Positions 7,461 through 14,717 of a DNA stretch of 14,916 bases are shown here, one piece after another; within the stretch, counting starts at the first letter, position 1, and the number at the start of each line of letters is the position of its first letter. Below the pieces are notes generated by a model. The model had not been told where the DNA came from and made no database searches. It worked only from the letters and a program-made list of their open reading frames with translations. Source of the stretch: RPQK01 sp041946865 (GTDB lineage: Bacteria > Acidobacteriota > UBA6911 > RPQK01); the NCBI GenBank assembly GCA_041946865.1, contig JBHGBF010000131.1, forward strand, positions 1 to 14,916, read 5' to 3'. The position numbers and the translations under genes are program-made.

Positions 7461-8171
7461 TCAGCGATCCGTGCAGGCTGCGTCCCGGAGAAACTCCTGC
7501 GAGAAAAGCTTCCAGGACTGATCATCCAGCATCTCGAGCACCCCGGCCGTGACTTCGCCTCCGTCCTGCATCACGTGGCCGAGAGCCATGTGCTCGACGG
7601 CACGGTGGGTGAAAAATTCTCTGAACCGCTCAATTTCGCGGGCAATCCAGTTTCGGGTCTCCTCTCCGACCATCAGCTGCTTCAGGTCTCTAGCCAGGTT
7701 AGTGGGGTTAAGGACGCAGACCCAGCCGCGCTGATAGGGATCCGCCTTGAGAAGAGCCGGATCGCGTGAAACGCTCGTGTTCACCGCAGTGATCACTCCA
7801 TCAACGGGTGCCGTGAAGTAAGCCTTACGCCCTGCCTGATTCACCGCAAACAGTCTCTCACCCCGGGTCACTGTCTTTCCGGCTTCCGGCAGCTCGACGC
7901 TGTCGATCCGGCCCATCACCCTGGGCGCGAAAGCATCCATGCCCACTTTTGAACGTCCAGAGGCTTCCAGAGAAACCCAGGTGTGTCCAGGGTCAAGAAA
8001 CAGCCCCGAGGGAGCGGCAACCGCTTCCGGCGCCAACGCGAGCTGCAGAGCAGCTTCCGGCTCCGCAACCTTCGGCTGGAGCAGCTTCTGCTTCCGGGCT
8101 TTCGACCACTGCAGTGCGCCGTCAATCAATATGAAGGCAATAAAAGTGGCAACGACGAATACGGCAACCAT
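7461..8171 (-). CDS. Membrane-anchored GcvH-like protein without lipoyl lysine
   Basis: From the ATG at 8171 this is a 236-residue protein. Residues 2-19 form one membrane helix followed by a basic stretch (WSKARKQK), which predicts the rest to be cytoplasmic. Residues about 57-155 match the glycine-cleavage H fold: DPGHTWVSLE, VGMDAF, APVDGVITAVN and DPYQRGW. Aligning on the APVDG turn, the position of the lipoyl lysine (eight residues before the proline) is G114, with the nearest lysine at K116. It is therefore probably not a normal lipoyl carrier. A C-terminal helical part (160-236) is unrecognised. The start is set by GGAGGAA at 8177-8183, and the ATG follows the upstream stop by one base, so the two GcvH-like genes are translationally coupled. 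Confidence 0.88.
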   Translation of the reverse strand: MVAVFVVATFIAFILIDGALQWSKARKQKLLQPKVAEPEAALQLALAPEAVAAPSGLFLDPGHTWVSLEASGRSKVGMDAFAPRVMGRIDSVELPEAGKTVTRGERLFAVNQAGRKAYFTAPVDGVITAVNTSVSRDPALLKADPYQRGWVCVLNPTNLARDLKQLMVGEETRNWIAREIERFREFFTHRAVEHMALGHVMQDGGEVTAGVLEMLDDQSWKLFSQEFLRDAACTDR

Positions 8172-8172
8172 G

Positions 8173-9021
8173 TTACTTCCTCCGTTCTGGCCCGCAGCCC
8201 GCGCCGCCCGGCCCATTCCGCCCATCCGGCGAGGATGCGGACACCGACAAGAAACGATCGATCAGGCGCTGGAGCTCCGGGGCGCCTATTTCAGCCGACA
8301 GATCCGCAATGTGCACGCCGCCGTCCTGGAGAGTCTGGCCCAGGACCGGAGCATGCTTTTCCATCAGTTTCAGGAGTTCGCTGTGGAGCAGCTCAACCTC
8401 GTCCTCACACCAGCGTTCGACCTGTCTTCCGTAGTAGAGGCTTTTCAAATCCCCCACGAGGTCGACAGGTCTGACGACGAAAGCGGCCCCGCTCCCGTAC
8501 GGATCACGACTAACCAGCGAAGGCAGCTGCGCCAGGCGGTTGTTTCTCTCCTCCACCACCCCCCGGACCGGGGTTGTGAGCACCGTCTCTCCCGCACTGT
8601 GCACAATCCGCCAGTTCTCACACCCCGGACCGACTTCTGTTCCCGGCGCGGGCAGGAGGACCGAGTAGAAACGACCGGCCAGCTTCTGTCCAAAGTCATC
8701 AAGGCCAACTCTTACCCGCCCACCCTCTTCTATTCGCGCCCAGGAATGCCGGGGATGATAAAAAAGAGTGCTCGGTACCGTGTAGCCCCGGATGTTCATC
8801 ACTCCCGGTTCCCCGCCAGGCGCCAGGTCGACCCCCATACCCGGCCGGGACGACGACGCCAGTGTCCGCGGCCCCCCGGTTTGCCTGATCCCCATGTCCA
8901 ACCAGCAGGTCTCGCACTCGTACTCTCGATCGCACAACTTGAAATCCACGACTCTGGCCAGCATCCAGACGCACTCGAGGAATCCTTTTCTGGTTTGACT
9001 GCTTTCTTTCTCCCTCTTCAT
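8173..9021 (-). CDS. Soluble GcvH-like protein with cysteine-rich N-terminus
   Basis: From the ATG at 9021 this is a 282-residue protein with no signal or membrane segment. The N-terminus has four cysteines, C17, C30, C36 and C39 (C-X12-C-X5-C-X2-C), which could bind a metal or an FeS cluster. A GcvH-like domain follows: HPRHSWARIEE, VGLDDFG, TTPVRGVVEE and DPYGSG. At the slot of the lipoyl lysine, eight residues before the proline of TTPVRG, stands alanine, and no lysine is near, so lipoylation looks impossible. The C-terminal third is helical and similar in layout to the next gene's product. AGGAG at 9029-9033 supports ATG 9021 over GTG 9024. It is the first gene after the sigma-54 promoter at 9055-9070. 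Its function is unknown. Confidence 0.88.
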   Translation of the reverse strand: MKREKESSQTRKGFLECVWMLARVVDFKLCDREYECETCWLDMGIRQTGGPRTLASSSRPGMGVDLAPGGEPGVMNIRGYTVPSTLFYHPRHSWARIEEGGRVRVGLDDFGQKLAGRFYSVLLPAPGTEVGPGCENWRIVHSAGETVLTTPVRGVVEERNNRLAQLPSLVSRDPYGSGAAFVVRPVDLVGDLKSLYYGRQVERWCEDEVELLHSELLKLMEKHAPVLGQTLQDGGVHIADLSAEIGAPELQRLIDRFLSVSASSPDGRNGPGGAGCGPERRK

Positions 9022-9028
9022 CACTTGA

Positions 9029-9033
9029 CTCCT
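9029..9033 (-). promoter_or_regulatory. Shine-Dalgarno of the first GcvH-like gene
   Basis: AGGAG on the minus strand lies seven bases before ATG 9021 and only four before GTG 9024, so the ATG is the better start. Confidence 0.6.
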
Positions 9034-9054
9034 GTAATACCCGGAACCTTTCCA

Positions 9055-9070
9055 AGCAATTCAGGTTCCA
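9055..9070 (-). promoter_or_regulatory. Sigma-54 promoter (-24/-12)
   Basis: On the minus strand the sequence TGGAACCTGAATTGCT matches the sigma-54 consensus (TGGCACG, four free bases, TTGC, then A or T) at all fixed positions except two. The essential GG (9068-9069) and GC (9056-9057) are separated by exactly ten bases. Transcription would start near 9044, leaving a leader of about 20 bases with the ribosome binding site at 9029-9033. This fits control of the redox cluster by the NtrC-family regulator encoded at 1467-2831. An inverted pair, GGAACC and GGTTCC (9043-9048 and 9064-9069), brackets the -12 region. Confidence 0.75.
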
Positions 9071-9125
9071 ATTGAATCAGAGTCTGCAAGTATAAGCAAT
9101 GACACGAGTTAAGGTTCTGGCGCCG

Positions 9126-9139
9126 AACAGAAGGCTGTT
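9126..9139. promoter_or_regulatory. Candidate activator site: AACAG-N4-CTGTT dyad
   Basis: This perfect 5-bp dyad with a four-base centre lies about 90 bases upstream of the inferred sigma-54 start, within the range of NtrC-type enhancer sites. A further GAACAG half-site is at 9167-9172. The assignment to the regulator at 1467-2831 is inference from position and symmetry only. I see nothing else in the rest of 9140-9292 and no clear terminator for panD. Confidence 0.35.
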
Positions 9140-9292
9140 TAATAAATCTACACAGCCCGGTGAGGAGAACAGGCGTGAGGGAGGGGATCAGGACGGGGAA
9201 TCGGCACCAATCGCGGGCTTTTCTGCCGAGTTGCGATGTTCAACAGCCAGGGGCGCAAGAGTGTAGATGTTTTCAACATGGGCAGGCTCATG

Positions 9293-9646
9293 TCAGGGCT
9301 GCACGATCCTGTTCTTCCCATCCACGTAAACGATGATGGGGGTATGGCGGCGGGCTTGAGCGTCTTCCATCAGGGCGTAGGAAATGACAATAACCGTGTC
9401 GCCAGGATGACCCAGGCGCGCGGCGGCGCCGTTCAGGCACATCTGCCCGGACCTGGCATCGCCCTCGATGACATACGTCTCGAAACGCGCGCCATTACTG
9501 ACATTGACCACCTGCACCTGTTCGAAGGGAAGGATGTCGGCGGCAGCGAGCAGGTCTGTGTCAACAGTCAGGCTGCCCGGGTAGTTCAGGTTGGCGTCCG
9601 TGACCGTCGCCCGGTGGATCTTGGATTTGCACATCGTCCTCCACAT
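9293..9646 (-). CDS. panD: Aspartate 1-decarboxylase
   Basis: PanD makes beta-alanine from L-aspartate for pantothenate synthesis, in the cytoplasm. The protein has 117 residues. It is a pro-enzyme that cleaves itself between G24 and S25 (in YPGSLTVD) to form the pyruvoyl group. K9, within SKIHRATVT, and Y58-equivalent features are consistent with the family. The start at ATG 9646 gives MWRTM, which aligns with the usual MIRTM opening of PanD; ATG 9634 is an alternative with a GGAGG just upstream. The gene begins 5 bases after the panC stop. It is the last gene of the pantothenate string. Confidence 0.95.
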   Translation of the reverse strand: MWRTMCKSKIHRATVTDANLNYPGSLTVDTDLLAAADILPFEQVQVVNVSNGARFETYVIEGDARSGQMCLNGAAARLGHPGDTVIVISYALMEDAQARRHTPIIVYVDGKNRIVQP

Positions 9647-9651
9647 CTCGA

Positions 9652-10503
9652 CTAGCGGTCCTCCTTCCAATACAGGTTGTCGATCAGGCGCGTTTTGTCA
9701 ATCCAAACCGCCCCTGCGATCCTTACCGGTCCGGTGACGGTGGTGACGGGAGTCATCCGACGCGCATCGACAACTTCCAGGTACTCTTTGCGCACAAGCG
9801 GATCCTGGGCCAGCACCGCGTCGCTCGCGGCCAGAATTCTGGCCACTTCGCGTTCCCCCGAACAGAGCGCTTGATAGGCCGCATTGAGCGCTTCGTACAG
9901 GATTGGCGCAGAGCGCCGCTGGTGGGGCGTCAGGTAGCGATTCCGAGAGCTGACGGCCAGGCCGTCGGCTTCCCGGACGGTGGGAACGGGGACGATCTCG
10001 ACGGGGAAGTTCAGATCAGCCACCATCTGCTCGATGACTCGCAACTGCTGCGCGTCCTTCTCGCCAAAATAGGCGCGGTCCGGCAAAGTGATGTTGAAAA
10101 GCTTGAGCACGACCGTGGCCACGCCCCGAAAATGGCCCGGACGGAAGCGCCCACACAGCTCCGTCGGGATCTCTTCAACTTCGATGAAAGTCTTTTGCGC
10201 CTCGGGGTAGATCTCCGAAGGCTTCGGGTTAAAGACGATGTCGACCCCGCGAGCCTGGCAGAAATCCAGATCCGCCTCGAGGGTGCGCGGATAGCGCGCG
10301 TAGTCTTCGCCTGGGCCAAACTGAAGTGGATTGACGAAGATAGAGACGACCACCAGCCCGGATTCCCGTCGGGCTCTCTCGATCAACTGGCCATGCCCCA
10401 GGTGGAGGGCTCCCATGGTAGGCACCAATCCCACAGTCTTCCCGGCTCGCCGGGCGGCCTGAACCGCTTCCCTTGTCTCACGAATTGTCTTGATGACTTG
10501 CAT
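9652..10503 (-). CDS. panC: Pantothenate synthetase (pantoate--beta-alanine ligase)
   Basis: PanC joins pantoate and beta-alanine using ATP to give pantothenate in the cytoplasm. The 283 residues equal the usual family length. Typical motifs are PTMGALHLGH (ATP site), SIFVNPLQFGPGEDYARYPR, RPGHFRGVATVV, YFGEKDAQQL and AVSSRNRYL. No clear ribosome binding site precedes the ATG, which lies 41 bases after the panB stop. The position between panB and panD agrees with a biosynthetic operon. Confidence 0.97.
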   Translation of the reverse strand: MQVIKTIRETREAVQAARRAGKTVGLVPTMGALHLGHGQLIERARRESGLVVVSIFVNPLQFGPGEDYARYPRTLEADLDFCQARGVDIVFNPKPSEIYPEAQKTFIEVEEIPTELCGRFRPGHFRGVATVVLKLFNITLPDRAYFGEKDAQQLRVIEQMVADLNFPVEIVPVPTVREADGLAVSSRNRYLTPHQRRSAPILYEALNAAYQALCSGEREVARILAASDAVLAQDPLVRKEYLEVVDARRMTPVTTVTGPVRIAGAVWIDKTRLIDNLYWKEDR

Positions 10504-10544
10504 TTTTGGTTGGGTTATTCGTCAACGGTCGAATCGGTCGCCAG

Positions 10545-11375
10545 CTATTTCTCCTTGGCCGGCGCGGCTGCCACCGGTTCACTCTCGACCCGAGGACGCG
10601 GGAATTGGCCTTCTCGAACCTCGCGGGCATATTCCCTGGCGGCCGAGACGATCGTTTCCCGCAGGTTGGCGTATTGCTTGACGAAAGAGGGGACGTTGCC
10701 ATCGTAAAGGCCCAGGACATCAGGACCGACGAGGACCTGCCCATCGCAGAACGGGCCGGCCCCAATACCGATGGTTGGGACCCGCAGCGCGCTGGTGACT
10801 TCGGCCGCGACGCGATCAGGAATCGATTCGAGCACTATCGAAAACACGCCCGCTTCTTCGAGCACTCGAGCGTCCTCGAGCAGCGCGCGGGCCGCTTCTT
10901 CATTTCGCGCTTGCATCCGAAAACCACCCAACTGGTGAACGGACTGCGGCGTCAAGCCAAGGTGCCCCATCACCGGGATGCCGATGCCGACAAGTCGCCG
11001 GACTACGTCGAGCACCGGCCGGCCACCTTCGATCTTGACAGCCGCGGCCCCCGCCTCCTGAATGAAGCGTCCCGCATTTCTCAAGGCCTCTTCCACCGAA
11101 ATCTGATAGGAGAGGAAAGGCATATCGGCGACAACCAGCGCACGGGAAGCGCCGCGGGCGACGGCACGCGTGTGATGGAGCATGTCGGCCATGGTGACCG
11201 GCAGCGTTGTCTCGTATCCCAGGACGACCATTCCCAACGAGTCGCCTACCAGGAGAACATCGATCCCGGCTGAGTCGAAAAGACGTGCCGTAATGGCGTC
11301 GTAAGCCGTGAGGACAGCGATCTTCTGCCCCGCGGCCTTCATTCCCCTCAAATCTGTGGTTCGTACCTTTTTCAT
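10545..11375 (-). CDS. panB: 3-methyl-2-oxobutanoate hydroxymethyltransferase
   Basis: PanB transfers a hydroxymethyl group from methylene-tetrahydrofolate to ketoisovalerate, giving ketopantoate. The protein has 276 residues from ATG 11375 (MKKVRTTDLRGMK). Clear family motifs are LTAYDAITARLFDSAG, VLLVGDSLGM (metal-binding aspartate), TTLPVTMADM, VKIEGG and MGHLGLTPQSV. The last 18 or so residues are a low-complexity tail rich in Pro, Ala and Glu that is longer than usual. A TTG at 11411 would add 12 residues overlapping the preceding gene and is unlikely. The ATG follows the stop of the DUF2520 gene by 8 bases with no obvious ribosome binding site, which suggests coupled translation. Confidence 0.97.
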   Translation of the reverse strand: MKKVRTTDLRGMKAAGQKIAVLTAYDAITARLFDSAGIDVLLVGDSLGMVVLGYETTLPVTMADMLHHTRAVARGASRALVVADMPFLSYQISVEEALRNAGRFIQEAGAAAVKIEGGRPVLDVVRRLVGIGIPVMGHLGLTPQSVHQLGGFRMQARNEEAARALLEDARVLEEAGVFSIVLESIPDRVAAEVTSALRVPTIGIGAGPFCDGQVLVGPDVLGLYDGNVPSFVKQYANLRETIVSAAREYAREVREGQFPRPRVESEPVAAAPAKEK

Positions 11376-11383
11376 GGTTGCTT

Positions 11384-12328
11384 TTATGGCTGCTGATTCT
11401 CCAGCAGGCAACTCAAGCCGCGACCGGTTGACTCGTCCAATCCCTGCTCACGGGCGAGGCGTATCGCTAACTGTCCCAACACGCGGTAGATCGCCTCGAT
11501 TTCCCGAATTTCGTCGTTCCCTGTGTTGCAGCTGCGGAAAGCGTTGAGGTGTTTCCGGACGGTCCCTATGTCGCCCCGGGCCACGGGTCCTGTCAGAGCG
11601 TCGCCTCTTTTCATGGTAAACACGTTTCTGACCGACTCCTCCGCGAGAGAAACAAAAGCACGAGCCGCAGCTTCGCGGCTGAGCCCGGCCTCCTGGAGCA
11701 GCCTGAAACCGGCTTCCGCGAGCACCACAAAGTCGTTGCACAAGAGGACGGCAGCCGCGTGATACAGCGCCCGGGACTCATCCGGAAGCTCCAGCAGACG
11801 CCCGCCGAGCAGGTCCACGATTTCCCGAGCCCATTCAGCAGCCTCGCCCCGGCCGGTCAGGACGTACTGACACCCGAGCAGCGCCGATCGACCCTTCTCC
11901 GGTGAAGGCACGGTCTGGAGCGGATGAAGCGCCGCACAGGAACTCCCTTGCGCCGCCAGGCAATCGAGCACGTCTGTCCCGTTTACGCCCGAGGTATGGA
12001 TCACGATCCCGTCCTTCCAACCGGATTCACGGAGCAGGCAGGCGACGCCGGACAGCGCGTCGTCAGGCACGGCAATGATCAGCCGGGAACACGAGCGGGG
12101 CAGATCTGCGTACCCGAGAGCCTGAACACCGGCACCAACAAAGGCGGCGGCGGCCGACGCATGCGCTTTCGTACGGCCGGCCACCGCGACCACCGGCAAA
12201 CCGGCATCGTATAGGATTCTCCCCAGAGCCTGGCCGACACGTCCCGTCCCCGCAATCCCGATCGGTCCTTTAGTCAAGGCTTGATTATAGCGCGAGCGGC
12301 CTGGGGAACGCAGGTGGCTTCGAGGCAT
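11384..12328 (-). CDS. Rossmann/DUF2520 protein, candidate ketopantoate reductase
   Basis: An N-terminal NAD(P)-binding Rossmann fold begins with IGIAGTGRVGQALG (GXGXXG) and is followed by ALHPLQTVPSPEKG and a helical DUF2520 domain with YHAAAVLLCNDFVVL and ALTGPVARGDIGTVRKHL. From ATG 12328 it has 314 residues, but the first 17 or so look non-conserved. A TTG at 12277 would start the protein three residues before the fold and is a real alternative. The superfamily resembles 6-phosphogluconate and ketopantoate reductases. Because panB, panC and panD follow directly and no panE or ilvC is in this window, reduction of ketopantoate to pantoate is a reasonable hypothesis, not a demonstrated function. 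Confidence 0.85.
   Translation of the reverse strand: MPRSHLRSPGRSRYNQALTKGPIGIAGTGRVGQALGRILYDAGLPVVAVAGRTKAHASAAAAFVGAGVQALGYADLPRSCSRLIIAVPDDALSGVACLLRESGWKDGIVIHTSGVNGTDVLDCLAAQGSSCAALHPLQTVPSPEKGRSALLGCQYVLTGRGEAAEWAREIVDLLGGRLLELPDESRALYHAAAVLLCNDFVVLAEAGFRLLQEAGLSREAAARAFVSLAEESVRNVFTMKRGDALTGPVARGDIGTVRKHLNAFRSCNTGNDEIREIEAIYRVLGQLAIRLAREQGLDESTGRGLSCLLENQQP
12284..12289 (-). promoter_or_regulatory. Possible -10 box (TATAAT) at the DUF2520 start
   Basis: A perfect TATAAT on the minus strand lies six bases before the TTG at 12277. Transcription from it would begin at about that TTG, giving a leaderless message. No good -35 box is seen at 16-18 bases upstream, so it may be coincidental sequence inside the gene that starts at 12328. 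Confidence 0.25.
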
Positions 12329-12341
12329 CCTTGTTAACCCG

Positions 12342-14717
12342 CTAAATGGTATTCTTCCCCGGGCGCAGCGCCAGGCGCTTCCTGCCCGACTCAAACCGGC
12401 CGCTGACGCCTTCGGGCAGGATCACAGTGCCCGCCAGATTGGCGTTCTCTTTTTTCAGGTCGACTTCGATAATCCCTTTTGGGTGCGCGATTTTGGCTTT
12501 CACCCAGGGAAGCGAACCCAGATGCGGCCGGACCAGAACTGACCGGAACCCCGGCTCGCGCGGCTCGACACCCGCCACGGTGGCCAGAAACTCATAGTTG
12601 GGGCTTGCACTCCAGGCATGGCAGTCGGACCGGACCGGGTCAGGCTTCTCGGCCCACGTGGTCAGCCCGAGATCGATCATGTCTTTCCAGAGGCCCAGGT
12701 TGTCCAGATAAAGATCCCCGAGGCCCGCCTTGTTCATGGCCCGGGCGAGGTAGTGACGGAAGTACATGGTCGCCGGGATCAGCGACGTGTCGGCGAGCAC
12801 TCTGCGAAGCAATTCCCGGCGCTCACGCCCCGTGATCACGTCTTCCAGCGCGGCCAGGATGTTTACATGCTGCGTAAAGCTGGTTTTTTTCGGCGTGTCT
12901 GCAAAAAACCGGCGCTGTGGATCCCAGCAGGTCTCGCGGACCGAGTTGACGATGGCCGCAGCGCGACTTTGATAGCGGGCCGCCAGTTCCCGGTCTCCCA
13001 GGAGATCTTCCATATGGGCCGCATCGCGGAGAGCGCCGGCCAGCTGAAGGCTGACAATAGCCGATCCGCCCTCGTCTACGCCCTTCGGAGTGCCGAAGTC
13101 AAACGCGTCGGGCCAATCAACGAAATCCCACCACTCCAGCGGTCCCAGGATTCCCGAGGCCGGATCCCGCCGGGCTTCAAACCAGTTGATCACCCCGCGG
13201 GTGCCGGGTAAGAGGGTGCGGACGAAAGCCGGATCGTCGCGCAGCATGAAGTAATCGTGGAGCATGTTGATCCAGAACAGCGAGAAAGGCGGAATGATCT
13301 GAGGCAACTCGCTCGGGAAGCGGCTTTGTGTAAGGCCTTCGGGGATTCGCGAGGCGTCAATCTGCTCGAGAGCATTGCGGACCAGCCGGTCGTCGGCTGT
13401 CAAATAGAGCGAAATGAGAGCCTGGATGCGGGTATCGCCGACGTACTGGAGTTGTTCGTAATAAGGACAATCCATGTAAGTCTCATGCGCACACAGTTGC
13501 GCCGTCCGCCACCCGATGTCCCACATTCTGGCGTGAATGGGATCGGGCGTCTCGAAGGACGCCACCGGCTTGAACGGGTAAGCGGTATACATGCCTTTCA
13601 GGTCGTGGACGGTGACCGGCTCGCCGGCTGTCTTGATCTGCAGCTGGAGATATCGGTAAGTCCTCCACCAGAGCGGGCGGAAAGTGCGCGGCTGGCCATC
13701 GAGGAGGAACACATCCCGGACTCCGCGCATGATTTTGCCGGTGATGTCGTTGCGGTTCCCCTTCTCCCACCTCTGTCGTCCTTCGACCAGTTTCCGGAGC
13801 GCTTCCGCGTACTTCAGCTCCAGCTCGGCGCCACGCCCGCCGGTCGCACGGATCACCGGATAGGCGGTTGTCAGATGGCCCTGATCGAAGAGAATCGTCA
13901 CGTCCTTGTTGGCAGGAACCGAGAATGGAGCGCTCCCGGCCGGGAAAGCGGAGGAAGCGACATTCTCCGTCTGGCGGGCCAGTCTCTGGAGGCGCGTCTC
14001 GACGTAGAGCATCGGCGGAAGGGTGTTCTGCACCAGGAACCAGCGGGAGGGGCTGTCGCGTATGCCGCGAGGAGCGGCCACGGCTAGCGTTTCGACCTCA
14101 GTCCAGCCGGAGTCGTCAAAATCCGACGTCTCCCAACCCCACGGGTAGACCGACGCGTCCAGCTTCTCCTCAGGGCCGATAACGATGTAGGTCTGCAGAT
14201 TATCTTCGGGCGGAGCTGGCGAGTAGGCCCTGTTCGGCAGTGTCTTCCATCCCGAGGGCGTGTTGACCAGGGATTCTCCCGCAGTGTTTCCCTGCAGCAG
14301 GAATCCGGTGCGGCTGGACATCTGGGCCTGAGGCGCGAGTTGGGCGAAATTCCAAACGACGGCAGCCAGCACGTTACGCCCGGCAACCAGGTGGGGCGCG
14401 AGGTCTACAGTCTCGAAGCGCCAGTGGTACAGGTCCCCGCGAGCCGGCCCCTGCGATACCAGGCTCCCGTTGACAAAGAGCTCATAACGGTTGTCCGCCG
14501 AGACATGAACAACAAAGGAAGCGGGCTTTTGCCCGAGCTCGAAGCTCTTCCGAAAATGGTAGACGCCGAAAGAGGACCGGGCGCCCGGATACGTGACCCA
14601 GCGGGCGGGCCAGGCTTTCTTTTGCAGCTCCGGCGAAACAGGCGAGGCGGCAAGCCCGAAAGTGGGCATGAGAATGGGGATGAACACAAGGATTACGGCC
14701 GGAAGGAGTCTTCGCAT
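12342..14717 (-). CDS. Secreted alpha-L-rhamnosidase-like glycoside hydrolase (GH78 type)
   Basis: The protein has 791 residues. A signal peptide (about 1-24, ending GLAA) indicates export. An N-terminal beta-sandwich (about 30-240), with YELFVNGSLVSQGPARGD near 78-94, is typical of rhamnosidase carbohydrate-binding domains. The (alpha/alpha)6 catalytic domain contains TYMDCPYYEQLQYVGDTR at 413-430, where D416 and E421 match the GH78 active-site block, then TTWAE (685-689) and SDCHAWSASPNYEFL (697-711). A C-terminal beta domain follows. It likely releases L-rhamnose from plant or microbial polysaccharides. The ATG at 14717 is preceded by GAGGA at 14725-14729. The DUF2520-pan genes follow within 13 to 64 bases, possibly only by read-through. 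Confidence 0.9.
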   Translation of the reverse strand: MRRLLPAVILVFIPILMPTFGLAASPVSPELQKKAWPARWVTYPGARSSFGVYHFRKSFELGQKPASFVVHVSADNRYELFVNGSLVSQGPARGDLYHWRFETVDLAPHLVAGRNVLAAVVWNFAQLAPQAQMSSRTGFLLQGNTAGESLVNTPSGWKTLPNRAYSPAPPEDNLQTYIVIGPEEKLDASVYPWGWETSDFDDSGWTEVETLAVAAPRGIRDSPSRWFLVQNTLPPMLYVETRLQRLARQTENVASSAFPAGSAPFSVPANKDVTILFDQGHLTTAYPVIRATGGRGAELELKYAEALRKLVEGRQRWEKGNRNDITGKIMRGVRDVFLLDGQPRTFRPLWWRTYRYLQLQIKTAGEPVTVHDLKGMYTAYPFKPVASFETPDPIHARMWDIGWRTAQLCAHETYMDCPYYEQLQYVGDTRIQALISLYLTADDRLVRNALEQIDASRIPEGLTQSRFPSELPQIIPPFSLFWINMLHDYFMLRDDPAFVRTLLPGTRGVINWFEARRDPASGILGPLEWWDFVDWPDAFDFGTPKGVDEGGSAIVSLQLAGALRDAAHMEDLLGDRELAARYQSRAAAIVNSVRETCWDPQRRFFADTPKKTSFTQHVNILAALEDVITGRERRELLRRVLADTSLIPATMYFRHYLARAMNKAGLGDLYLDNLGLWKDMIDLGLTTWAEKPDPVRSDCHAWSASPNYEFLATVAGVEPREPGFRSVLVRPHLGSLPWVKAKIAHPKGIIEVDLKKENANLAGTVILPEGVSGRFESGRKRLALRPGKNTI

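Noticed and set aside
7461..9021. Reading the two GcvH-like genes as a glycine cleavage system
   Set aside because: The lipoyl-lysine position is Ala or Gly, extra domains are present, and gcvP, gcvT and lpd are absent from the neighbourhood.
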